A stretch of DNA of 18,884 bases. Source: DATDOO01 sp035293245. GTDB taxonomy: Bacteria > Pseudomonadota > Gammaproteobacteria > Methylococcales > Methylococcaceae. A model generated the notes under the pieces. The model did no database searches and was not told the origin of the DNA. It saw nothing but the letters and a program-made list of their open reading frames with translations. Positions 6,761 to 15,316 of this stretch are shown here, in pieces; within the stretch, counting starts at the first letter, position 1, and the number at the start of each line of letters is the position of its first letter. Made by a program: the position numbers and the translations under genes. The DNA is taken from the NCBI GenBank assembly GCA_035293245.1, contig DATDOO010000253.1, positions 1-18,884 on the forward strand, read 5' to 3'.

Positions 6761-9639
6761 ATGCTTATCGCGTGGAACGTCCCGCTGGTGATTCTGTCCG
6801 TGCTGGTGGCGATGATCGGGTCGTTCACCGCGCTCACCCACGCCGAGCGCATGCGCAGCGCCGAGGGCCGCGCCGTCAAGGTGTGGATGTGGGTGGGCGG
6901 CGCCACGCTCGGGCTGACTATCTGGTCCATGCACTTCATCGGCATGCTGGCGTTTCAGCTCCCCATTCCCGTTACCTACAATCTGTTCCTCACCCTGCTG
7001 TCGATCCTGCCGGCGATCGGCGCCGCGCTGCTCGGCTTCTACGTGCTGCGGGCTCCCAAGATCAGCCCCGGGCTGATTGCCATCGCCAGCCTGTGCATGG
7101 GCGGAGGAATCGGCGCCATGCACTACACCGGCATGGCGGCGGTGGCGCCGGAGGTTTTCCATGACCCTTCCATCGTCGTCCTGTCCCTGGTCATCGCCGT
7201 GGTGGCTTCCGCCGGCGCTTTGCTGATGATGTACCGCGGCGACTGGCTCAAGCTTCCTCCCGTGATACGGTTCTCCCTGGGCGGCGTCATCATGGGGCTG
7301 GCGATTTCCGGCATGCATTACACGGCCATGGTTGCCGCGCACGTTCCTGCGGACAGCGTCAGTCTATACGGCGCCGGGCAGATGGAAGTGGGGGGGCTGG
7401 CGATTCTGGTGCCGGCGATATCCCTGTTCTGGTTCTGCGGCGGCTTGCTCGCCACCCTGTTCGACCAGCGCCTGGCGCGGCAGAACGCCGCCTCCCTGGA
7501 ACGCCTAAGACTGGCCCACGCGGATTTGGAGGCCCACGCACGGGCTATGGAGATTCTGACCAAGGAGTTGCAAGAGCGGGACAAACGCTTCCAGTTGTTG
7601 CTGGAGTCGGTGGCGGAGGGGATTTACGGCGTGGACCTGGAAGGCGTTTGCACTTTCGTCAATTCGTCCTGCCTGAACATGCTCGGCTTCCAGCGGGACG
7701 AACTGGTCGGCCGGTACATTCATTCCCTGATTCACCATACCCGGCCGGACGGTACGCCTTATCCCTGGGAGGAGTGCCCCATGGACCGGGCTTCCCGGCG
7801 CAACGAGCGGATACACGTAGACGATGAGGTGTTCTGGCGCAAGGATGGAACTGCCATACCGGTGGAATACTGGTCGCACCCGATCGTGCGCAATGGCGAG
7901 GTGGTGGGTGCGGTCGCGACTTTTTTCGACATCACCGAACGCCGGCGTGCCGAGCGGGAACTGAAGATCGCCGCGACGGCGTTCGAAGTCCAGGAAGGGG
8001 TTGTCATCACGGATGCGGACACCCGCATTATCCGCGTGAACAATGCTTTCACGCAGATTACCGGCTACAGTGCGGAAGAGGCGGTCGGCCAAACGCCCGC
8101 TCTTTTGAAATCGGGACGGCACGACGCGGAATTCTACCGGGAGATGTGCGGTTCCTGCAGCAGAAGAACGCCTGGCAGGGAGAAATCTGGAACCGGCGCA
8201 AAAACGGCGAGGTGTATCCGGAGTGGCTGGCGATTTCCGCCGTCGTCGGAGCCGACGGCGGCGTTACCAACTACGTGGGCGCGTTTTCCGACATCACCCA
8301 CTACAAGGAAGCCGAAACCGAGATCCACAATCTCGCCTTCTATGACCCTTTGACCGGTTTGCCCAACCGCCGCCTGTTGCTGGATCGCTTGCGCCATGCC
8401 CTCGCCGCCAGCGGGCGCTTGCGCGACCATGGAGCCGTGCTGTTCATCGACCTCGACCATTTCAAGAATCTCAACGATACCAAAGGCCACGACATCGGCG
8501 ACCTGTTGCTGGTCGAAGTCGCCGCTCGTCTGCGCGCTGGCGTACGTACCGGCGATACGGTGGCCCGTTTCGGCGGCGACGAGTTCGTCGTATTGCTGGA
8601 AGGCCTGAGCCTCGACGCGGAACAGGCGGTTTCCCACGCGAAGACGGTGGCGGAAAAGCTGCTGGAAGCCGTCAATCGGCCTTGCCTGCTCCAGGAGCAG
8701 GAGCATCGCAACGGTGCGAGCATCGGCGCCACGCTGTACCGCGGCACGGTCACCGGCGTGGAGGAACTGCTGAAACGCGCCGATACGGCCATGTATCAGG
8801 CGAAGAGCGGGGGGCGCAACACGGTCCGCTTCTTCGATCCCCACATGCAAACCGCGCTGGAGGCGCGCGTCGCTCTGGAGTCCGATCTGCGCGCCGCCTT
8901 GGCGCGCGACCAGTTCCGCCTTTATTACCAGATTCAAGTGGATGACTGTCAGCGCGCCATCGGTGCGGAAGCGTTGCTGCGCTGGGTACATCCGCGACGC
9001 GGCATCGTGTCGCCGGCCGAGTTCATTCCCCTGGCAGAGGAAACCGGCCTCATCGTGTCCATCGGCTACTGGGTGTTGCGTACCGCCTGCATTACGCTGA
9101 AGCAATGGGAGAGCGACCCGCTCACACAGGATTTGCAACTGGCCGTCAACGTCAGCGCGCGCCAGTTCCGGCAAGCCGATTTCGTGGAGGAGGTGTGCCG
9201 GATACTGGCGGAGACGGGTGCCGCTCCGAGTCGGCTCAAGCTCGAACTGACCGAATCCATGGTGCTCGACGATCCCGCCAGAGCCATCGAAAAGATGCGG
9301 GCACTGAAAGAAACCGGCATTCACCTGTCCATGGACGATTTCGGCACCGGCCAGTCCTCTCTCACTTATCTCAAGCGCCTGCCCTTCGACCAGATCAAGA
9401 TCGACCAGTCGTTCGTGCGCGATTGCGTTCAGGATAAAAATGACGCGCTCATGGTGCGGACCATTCTCCAGATGGCGCTCAATTTCGGGCTGGATGTCGT
9501 CGCCGAAGGCGTGGAGAACGTTGCCCAACAAGCGTTTTTGCAGCAACACGGTTGTCCGGTCTTTCAGGGCTACCTGTTCGGCAGGCCCGTGCCGCTGGAG
9601 GAATTCGAGAAAGAGCTGCGGCCTGGACGGGAGAAATAA
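6761..9639 (+). pseudogene. MHYT-PAS-PAS-GGDEF-EAL cyclic-di-GMP protein, one-base frameshift
   Basis: The N-terminal half is a seven-helix MHYT sensor with its three signature motifs, SMHF (Met57), AMHY (Met120) and GMHY (Met185). Two PAS domains follow (about 7580-7965 and 7966-8320), then GGDEF (motif 8572-8586) and EAL (motif 8968-8976). RTGD before RFGGDEF is an intact inhibitory site. EALLRW, NVSARQF, DDFGTG and VAEGVE are present, so the catalytic part looks competent. The first frame (from ATG 6761) runs past GRHDAEFYREM and then leaves the second PAS domain, ending at 8353. The second frame picks up at RFLQQKNAWQGEIWNRRKNG. One base inserted at about 8147-8148 (TGG CGG instead of TGCGG) joins the halves as EMWRFL and gives a 959-residue protein. 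Without repair, GTG 8146 could start a soluble partial-PAS-GGDEF-EAL protein of 497 residues, but its ribosome site is poor. It sits six bases after the previous c-di-GMP gene. Confidence 0.85.
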
Positions 9640-9650
9640 AGATACGCCGT

Positions 9651-9678
9651 TTTCCATAGCTCGCGGATGGCTTAAAAT
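9651..9678 (+). promoter_or_regulatory. Possible promoter of the yebC-ruv block
   Basis: TTTCCA (9651-9656) and TAAAAT (9673-9678) are 16 bases apart and lie in a short AT-rich gap between the EAL gene and yebC, 27 bases upstream of the yebC start. The -10 matches at five of six positions and the -35 at four of six. It is the only obvious gap before a run of tightly packed genes. Confidence 0.4.
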
Positions 9679-9705
9679 TTGCCTTTTTCCACCACGGAAC
9701 GCACT

Positions 9706-10452
9706 ATGGCAGGTCACAGCAAATGGGCGAACATCCAGCACCGCAAGGGCGCGCAGGACGCGCGGCGCGGCAAGCTGTTCACCAAGCTGATTCGGGAAAT
9801 CACCGTGTCCACCCGCAACGGCGGGCCGGAACCGGGACACAATCCGCGTCTTCGGGCGGCGATGGACAAGGCGCTCACCAACAACATGTCCAAAGACACC
9901 ATCGACCGCGCCATCAAGAAAGGCATGGGCGCAGCGGAAGGCGAAAACTATGAGGAAGTACGCTACGAGGGCTACGGCCCCGGCGGGGTGGCGGTGATGG
10001 TGGATTGCCTCACCGACAATCGCAACCGCACCGTGGGCGAAGTGCGCCATGCCTTCAGCAAGGCCGGCGGTAATCTGGGCACCGACGGCTCGGTGGCCTA
10101 TCTGTTCGGCAAGACCGGCATTCTGGCTTTTCCCGTCGGCGTGGACGAAGACCGGATCATGGAGGCCGCGCTGGAAGCCGGGGCGGACGATGTGGTCGCC
10201 AACGACGACGGTTCCCTGGACGTGCTGGTCTCGCCGGAAAATTTCGAATCCGTGCGCGCCGCCATGAGCGCCGCCGGCTTGGAGCCGGAGACCGCCGAGG
10301 TGACCATGCGCGCCAGCACCTCCACCGCCCTCGAGGCGGACGACGCCGGGAAAATGATCCGGCTGCTGGAGCGGCTGGAGGATCTGGACGACGTGCAGAA
10401 CGTCTACTCCAACGCCGACATCGGTGAGGACGTGCTGGAGAAACTCGCCTGA
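9706..10452 (+). CDS. yebC: YebC/PmpR (TACO1) family protein
   Basis: This 248-residue cytoplasmic protein has the hallmark N-terminus MAGHSKWANIQHRKG, followed by the conserved YEGYGPGGVAVMVDCLTDN and FSKAGGNLGTDGSVAYLF segments. The family has been described as transcriptional regulators (PmpR, YebC) and as translation factors helping ribosomes through difficult stretches (TACO1, YebC). I would not pick one role from sequence alone. The frame is open nine codons upstream, but ATG 9706 starts the conserved MAGHSKW block and gives the usual family length. It sits directly before ruvC, as in many beta- and gammaproteobacteria. Its TGA stop (10450-10452) overlaps the presumed ruvC start. Confidence 0.95.
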   Translation: MAGHSKWANIQHRKGAQDARRGKLFTKLIREITVSTRNGGPEPGHNPRLRAAMDKALTNNMSKDTIDRAIKKGMGAAEGENYEEVRYEGYGPGGVAVMVDCLTDNRNRTVGEVRHAFSKAGGNLGTDGSVAYLFGKTGILAFPVGVDEDRIMEAALEAGADDVVANDDGSLDVLVSPENFESVRAAMSAAGLEPETAEVTMRASTSTALEADDAGKMIRLLERLEDLDDVQNVYSNADIGEDVLEKLA

Positions 10453-10946
10453 CACGCATTCTGGGCATCGACCCCGGCTCCAGAATTACGGGATTCGGCG
10501 TCGTCGAAGATCGCGGCGGCAAGCTGTCGCTGGTGGCCAGCGGAGCGATTCGCGTGGCCGACGCCCCGTTTCCCGAACGCCTGGGGCGGATTTTCGACGG
10601 CGTGGCCGGCGTGATCTCCCTGCACGCGCCGGATGAACTGGCCATCGAGCAGGTTTTCATGCACAAGAACGCCGATTCGGCCTTGAAACTCGGCCAGGCG
10701 CGGGGTGCGGCGATCTGCGCCGCGCTGGCGGCGGGCCTGTCCGTGCACGAATACGCGGCGCGCCAGGTCAAGCAGGCCATCGTCGGCCGTGGCGCGGCGG
10801 ACAAAACACAGGTGCGGCAGATGGTGAAATATCTCTTGCGGGTGACGGGCGATTTCGAGCTGGACGCCAGCGACGCCCTCGGCGTCGCCGTGTGCCACGC
10901 CCATCATCGCCAGACCTTGATCCGCATGGCGGCAGGACGCGCATGA
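10449..10946 (+). CDS. ruvC: Crossover junction endodeoxyribonuclease RuvC (CTG start)
   Basis: RuvC is the dimeric nuclease that cuts Holliday junctions together with RuvAB. The 165-residue protein carries all four acidic active-site residues: Asp8 in GIDPGS, Glu67 in AIEQVF, and Asp139 and Asp142 in LDASDALG. This is the E. coli pattern shifted by one. No ATG, GTG or TTG lies in this frame between the stop at 10425-10427 and the essential Asp8. The first plausible codon is CTG at 10449, giving the family N-terminus (M)TRILGIDPGS. It overlaps the yebC TGA as CTGA and has GGAG eight bases upstream. A later in-frame start would remove the catalytic aspartate. The 3' end overlaps ruvA as ATGA. 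Identity is certain; the CTG start is inferred and could reflect a base error for ATG or GTG. Confidence 0.93.
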   Translation: MTRILGIDPGSRITGFGVVEDRGGKLSLVASGAIRVADAPFPERLGRIFDGVAGVISLHAPDELAIEQVFMHKNADSALKLGQARGAAICAALAAGLSVHEYAARQVKQAIVGRGAADKTQVRQMVKYLLRVTGDFELDASDALGVAVCHAHHRQTLIRMAAGRA

Positions 10947-11545
10947 TCGGCTTCCTGCGCGGCGTGCTGGTCGCCAAGAAAGTGCCGCAATTGTGGCTGG
11001 ACGTGGGCGGCGTCGGCTACGAGCTGGAAGCGCCCATGTCCACCTTCTACAACCTGCCCGCCACCGGCGAGACGGTGCGCCTGTACACCCATCTGGCGGT
11101 GCGCGAGGATGCCCATCAGTTGTTCGGCTTTTTCGCCGAGAGCGAGCGCAGCCTGTTCCGCAGCCTGATCCGCGTTAACGGCGTGGGCGCGAAGCTGGCT
11201 TTGACCATCCTCTCCGGCCTGAGCGTGGACGAGTTCCATCGCAGCATCGAGAAGAGCGACGTCTCCGCCCTGGTGCGCCTGCCGGGAATCGGCAAACGCA
11301 CCGCCGAGCGCCTGGTGGTGGAAATGCGCGACCGGCTGCCGGAAACGGTTGGCCTGCCGCTGGTTGCGGCCAGCGGCAAGGCGCCGGGTTCGGCGGGAGA
11401 GGACGCGGTGCAGGATGCTGTCAGCGCCCTGATCGCCCTGGGCTACAAGCCGCCCGAAGCCAGCCGCATGATCCGCGCCATTCCGGCGGAAGGGAAGGGC
11501 AGCGAGGAACTGATCCGTCTGGCTTTGCGCGCGGCGGCCAGATGA
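10943..11545 (+). CDS. ruvA: Holliday junction branch-migration protein RuvA
   Basis: RuvA forms tetramers that hold the four-way junction and load RuvB rings. The 200-residue protein begins MIGFLRGVL and has the N-terminal OB-fold with YELEAPMSTFYNLP. Two helix-hairpin-helix motifs follow, VNGVGAKLALTILSG and LPGIGKRTAERLVVEM. A flexible linker rich in Gly, Ala and Ser leads to the C-terminal RuvB-contacting domain, ALIALGYKPPEASRMI. The length is typical of the family. ATG 10943 overlaps the ruvC stop (ATGA), and the frame upstream of it is ruvC read out of frame, so longer starts are not credible. A palindromic repeat follows the stop by five bases. Confidence 0.97.
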   Translation: MIGFLRGVLVAKKVPQLWLDVGGVGYELEAPMSTFYNLPATGETVRLYTHLAVREDAHQLFGFFAESERSLFRSLIRVNGVGAKLALTILSGLSVDEFHRSIEKSDVSALVRLPGIGKRTAERLVVEMRDRLPETVGLPLVAASGKAPGSAGEDAVQDAVSALIALGYKPPEASRMIRAIPAEGKGSEELIRLALRAAAR

Positions 11546-11550
11546 GCCGC

Positions 11551-11616
11551 TGTAGGGGTGAACTTGTTCGCCCAGAATCCGGCGGACTGTTGAGGGCGAA
11601 CCAGTTCGCCCCTACA
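11551..11616. repeat. Extragenic inverted repeat between ruvA and ruvB
   Basis: Arms of 23 bases at 11551-11573 and 11594-11616 are inverted copies matching at 21 positions. The left arm begins TGTAGGGGTGAACTTG and the right ends AGTTCGCCCCTACA, with a 20-base spacer between them. It fills almost the entire ruvA-ruvB gap. This is a second palindromic family, different from the one at 814-984. The stem could fold in mRNA, but no T tract follows, so a terminator is unlikely. The right arm ends ten bases before the ruvB start. Confidence 0.75.
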
Positions 11617-11626
11617 TGGGGGGCGC

Positions 11627-12657
<1,031 letters not shown>

Positions 12658-12661
<4 letters not shown>

Positions 12662-13068
12662 CGAGTTTTTCCTGGCAGGTGCGGGTTTACTACGAAGACA
12701 CCGACGCCGGCGGCGTGGTGTACTACGCCAATTACTTGAAGTTCTTCGAACGCGCCCGCACGGAATATTTGCGGGCCTTGGGGTTCGAGCAGGACGCATT
12801 GCGCGCGTCTTATGGCATTCTGTTCGCCGTCAAATCCGTCGCGGTGGATTACCGCGCCCCGGCGCGCTTCAACGATTTGCTTTGGGTCAGTGCCGAGCTT
12901 ACGGAATTTCGCCGTGCCAGCTTCAGTTTCGCGCAGGCCCTCGGCCGGGTGGGGGAGTCGGAGGCGCTGTGTACGGCCGCCGTGCGCATCGCCTGTCTGG
13001 ATGCGGTGAGTTTCCGGCCACGTCCCATGCCGGATCAATTATCGGACTATATAAAGCATGAATTCTGA
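12658..13068 (+). CDS. ybgC: YbgC acyl-CoA thioesterase of the Tol-Pal cluster
   Basis: This 136-residue hotdog-fold thioesterase acts on acyl-CoA in the cytoplasm and is encoded at the head of most tol-pal operons. The active-site segment YYEDTDAGGVVYYANYLKFFERART is present, with the catalytic-type aspartate at residue 16. A Tyr replaces the His found in E. coli in VVYHASY. The remainder (VDYRAPARFNDLL, RASFSFAQ) fits the family at normal length. The ATG overlaps the ruvB stop as ATGA, so translation is probably coupled. The 3' end overlaps tolQ by 11 bases. Its cellular role is thought to be linked to phospholipids at the envelope rather than to force transmission itself. Confidence 0.95.
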
Positions 13069-13735
13069 TCTCTCGATCCTTTCCCTCGTCAGCGAAGCCA
13101 GCCTCATCGTCCAGATCGTGATGCTGATTCTACTCGCCGCCTCCATCGTGTCCTGGACGTTCATCTTCGCCAAGCACAAGGTGCTAAACAACGCCCTGCG
13201 CATCGCCGACGGTTTCGAAGAGCGCTTCTGGTCGGGGATCGACCTCGCCGACCTGTACCGGGAACTGTCCAACGAGGACTACGAGAGCGAGGGTATGGAA
13301 AACATCTTTCTCGCCGGGTTCAAGGAGTTTGCCCGTCTCCGGCGGCAGGAAGGCATCGCGCCGGAAGCCATCGTCGACGGCGCGCACCGGGCCATGCGCG
13401 CTACTTTGTCGCGGGAGATGGACATGCTGGACGAACGCTTGCCGTTCCTCGCCACCGTCGGCTCCACCAGCCCGTATATCGGCTTGTTCGGCACCGTGTG
13501 GGGCATCATGAATTCCTTCCGCTCGCTCGGCAACGTCAAGCAGGCGACCCTGGCCATGGTGGCGCCGGGTATCTCCGAGGCGCTGGTGGCCACGGCCATG
13601 GGCCTGTTCGCGGCGATTCCCGCCGTCATCGCCTACAACCGCTACGCCACCATCATCGAAAAGCTGGCCAACCGCTACCAGACGTTCATGGAAGAGTTCC
13701 TCAGCCTTTTGCACCGTCAGGCGCACTCCCGATGA
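13058..13735 (+). CDS. tolQ: Tol-Pal system proton-channel subunit TolQ
   Basis: TolQ is the ExbB/MotA-like inner-membrane protein that, with TolR, uses the proton gradient to energise TolA. The 225-residue protein has three hydrophobic helices (about 16-36, 128-155 and 170-193). A large cytoplasmic loop lies between the first two. The signature regions LPFLATVGSTSPYIGLFGTVWGIM and APGISEALVATAMGLFAAIPAVIAYNR carry the conserved Thr and Gly residues lining the channel. ATG 13058 gives the usual N-terminus, and a TATAAAGCATGA context overlaps the last codons of ybgC. The stop overlaps the tolR start (ATGA), which fits the fixed TolQ:TolR stoichiometry. Confidence 0.97.
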   Translation: MNSDLSILSLVSEASLIVQIVMLILLAASIVSWTFIFAKHKVLNNALRIADGFEERFWSGIDLADLYRELSNEDYESEGMENIFLAGFKEFARLRRQEGIAPEAIVDGAHRAMRATLSREMDMLDERLPFLATVGSTSPYIGLFGTVWGIMNSFRSLGNVKQATLAMVAPGISEALVATAMGLFAAIPAVIAYNRYATIIEKLANRYQTFMEEFLSLLHRQAHSR

Positions 13736-14166
13736 ATGTACCCGGCAGAGGCGGCGGACGCCGCAAACCGATGGCGGAGATCAACGTCGTTCCTTACATC
13801 GACGTTACCCTGGTGCTGCTGATCATCTTCATGATTACCGCCCCCTTGTTGCAGACCGGCGTGGATGTCGATCTGCCCCAGGCCGAGGCCAAGACCGTGG
13901 AAACCAAGGAAGACCAGCCGCCCATCGTCGTCAGCATCAAGGCGGACGGCAGTTTCTACGTGGATGTGGGCGATCACGAGGATCAGCCGGTCACACCCGA
14001 GGAACTGACGCCGAAAGTCATCGCTGCCTTGCGCCTCAAGCCCGGCACCCAGGTGCTCATCCGCGGCGACAAGGCGGTGGACTACGGACGGGTGGTCACC
14101 GCCATGGCGGCGCTCAAGGAATCCGGTGTACCCAGCGTCGGGCTGATGACCAGCCCGGTGGAGTAA
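13732..14166 (+). CDS. tolR: Tol-Pal system protein TolR
   Basis: This 144-residue ExbD/MotB-like partner of TolQ has one N-terminal transmembrane helix and a periplasmic domain. The conserved MAEINVVPYIDVTLVLLIIF segment places the essential proton-carrying aspartate at residue 24. The periplasmic part ends LIRGDKAVDYGRVVTAMAALKESG, normal for the family. The frame is open far upstream inside tolQ, but ATG 13732, overlapping the tolQ TGA, gives the expected length and the short basic lead GRGGGRRKP. tolA starts three bases after the stop. The likely job of the complex is pulling the outer membrane inward during division. Confidence 0.97.
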   Translation: MNVPGRGGGRRKPMAEINVVPYIDVTLVLLIIFMITAPLLQTGVDVDLPQAEAKTVETKEDQPPIVVSIKADGSFYVDVGDHEDQPVTPEELTPKVIAALRLKPGTQVLIRGDKAVDYGRVVTAMAALKESGVPSVGLMTSPVE

Positions 14167-14169
14167 AGG

Positions 14170-15309
14170 ATGGAATTTTTCCGCCAGTATCGAAGCTCCC
14201 TGCTGTGGGCCATCCTGCTGCACTTGGCGCTACTCGCCTTGTTTTTCATCAGCTTCGGCCAGATAGAGCAGCAAACCGAAGGCCGGCCGGAGATGCAGGC
14301 ACGCGAGCCGCAGCCCGAAACCATCAAGGCGCAAATGGCCGACGAAAGCCTGGTCCGGCAGGAAATGGCCAAAATGCAGGAGAAGGAGGCCACCCGCAAG
14401 CGGGAACAGGAAAAGCTGGAGCAAAAGCGCGCCGAAGAAGAAAAGAAACTCGCCGATCTGCAGGCGGAAAAAAAGCGCGTCCAGGAAGAGACGAGCCAGC
14501 GCAAGGAAGCCGAGGCCGAAGCCGCCCGCAAGCTGGAAGACTTGAAGCGCCAGCAGGAAAAGGCGGAGCAGCAGCGTAAGGAAGAGGAAAAGAAAGTCGA
14601 AACCGCCAAGGCGGAACAGAAGCGCCTGCAGGAAGCGGCGAAAAAGCGCGAGCAGGACGAAAAGCAGCGTAAGGAAAAGGAACAGGCCGATAAAAAAAAA
14701 ATAGAAGAACAGAAGCAGGCCGAGCAGGAAGCCAAGAAGCGCGACGAGGAAAAATCCAAGGCGGCTGACGACACCAAGCGCAAGGAGGAGGAAGAGAAGA
14801 AAAAGGCCGCGGAGGAGGCTAAAAAGAAGAAGGCCGAGGAAGACGCCAAGCGCAAGGCGGACGAGGAAGCCAAACAAAAAGCCGAGGAAGACGCCAAGCG
14901 CAAGAAGGCCGAGGATGAAAAGCGCCAGCAGGCGGAACGGGAACAGGCGCTCAAGGAGCAACTGGCTGACGAAGCACGGGCCGAGGAGTCGGCGCGGCGG
15001 CGCGCGGAAGCGGCGCGCCAGAACGACGCGCTGGTGAATCAGGCGCTGGCGGCGATCCGGCGCAAGGTGGAGAACAACTGGCTCCGCCCGCCCTCAGTGC
15101 AAGTCAGTTTATCTTGTATAATCCGCGTCAAACTGATGCCGGGCGGCGAGGTGATCGACGCTGCGGTGGTGGAAAGCAGCGGCGATCCGGCTTTCGATCG
15201 CTCCGCCGAGGCGGCGGTGCGGCGCGCCTCCCCGCTGCCCCTGCCGGCCGATCGCGAGTTGTTCGATAATTTCCGCACGTTCACATTTGTCTTCAAGCCG
15301 CAAGGTTGA
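14170..15309 (+). CDS. tolA: Tol-Pal system bridging protein TolA
   Basis: TolA spans the periplasm between TolQR and the TolB/Pal complex. The 379-residue protein starts with a short cytoplasmic segment and one helix (about 11-29, including His18, comparable to the SHLS-type motif contacting TolQR). A long Lys/Glu/Ala-rich helical rod follows (about 45-285), with irregular units such as KAEEDAKRKADEEAK. A compact TolA/TonB-like C-terminal domain starts at about 290 (IRRKVENNWLRPP and FDRSAEAAVRRASPLPLP). The rod contains a ten-A run at 14692-14701, read as Lys-Lys-Lys plus the first base of an Ile codon. Rare AT-ended codons cluster at 15106-15120. The start three bases after tolR and the AAAGG just before it support ATG 14170. 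Confidence 0.95.
   Translation: MEFFRQYRSSLLWAILLHLALLALFFISFGQIEQQTEGRPEMQAREPQPETIKAQMADESLVRQEMAKMQEKEATRKREQEKLEQKRAEEEKKLADLQAEKKRVQEETSQRKEAEAEAARKLEDLKRQQEKAEQQRKEEEKKVETAKAEQKRLQEAAKKREQDEKQRKEKEQADKKKIEEQKQAEQEAKKRDEEKSKAADDTKRKEEEEKKKAAEEAKKKKAEEDAKRKADEEAKQKAEEDAKRKKAEDEKRQQAEREQALKEQLADEARAEESARRRAEAARQNDALVNQALAAIRRKVENNWLRPPSVQVSLSCIIRVKLMPGGEVIDAAVVESSGDPAFDRSAEAAVRRASPLPLPADRELFDNFRTFTFVFKPQG
15117..15122 (+). promoter_or_regulatory. Possible internal promoter for tolB-pal-cpoB (perfect TATAAT)
   Basis: A consensus -10 hexamer lies in the 3' end of tolA, 195 bases upstream of tolB, inside an AT-rich island in otherwise GC-rich coding DNA. The codons there (AGT TTA TCT TGT ATA, 15106-15120) are all uncommon in this window, suggesting a non-coding constraint. 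No good -35 hexamer is present at 16-18 bases upstream. A separate promoter upstream of tolB is known in E. coli, which makes the position plausible. Confidence 0.4.
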
Positions 15310-15316
15310 GTTAAGG

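Noticed and set aside
8134..10455. Minus-strand 773-codon open frame
   Set aside because: It is antisense to the GGDEF-EAL part and yebC, both with clear conserved motifs. The long frame is an effect of GC-rich codon bias, and the product has no recognisable domain.
10533..10946. Short RuvC starting at GTG 10533
   Set aside because: It would lack the catalytic GIDPGS segment, which is present upstream in the same frame.
14809..14925. Similar GCCGAGGAAGACGCCAAGCGCAAG-like units as a tandem DNA repeat
   Set aside because: The units are irregular and explained by the Lys/Glu/Ala heptad-like composition of the TolA rod.
14230..14961. Minus-strand 243-codon frame rich in Leu and Phe, looking like a membrane protein
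   Set aside because: It is the complement of the AAG/GAG-rich TolA rod, which always reads as Leu/Phe on the other strand. TolA is clearly the real gene.
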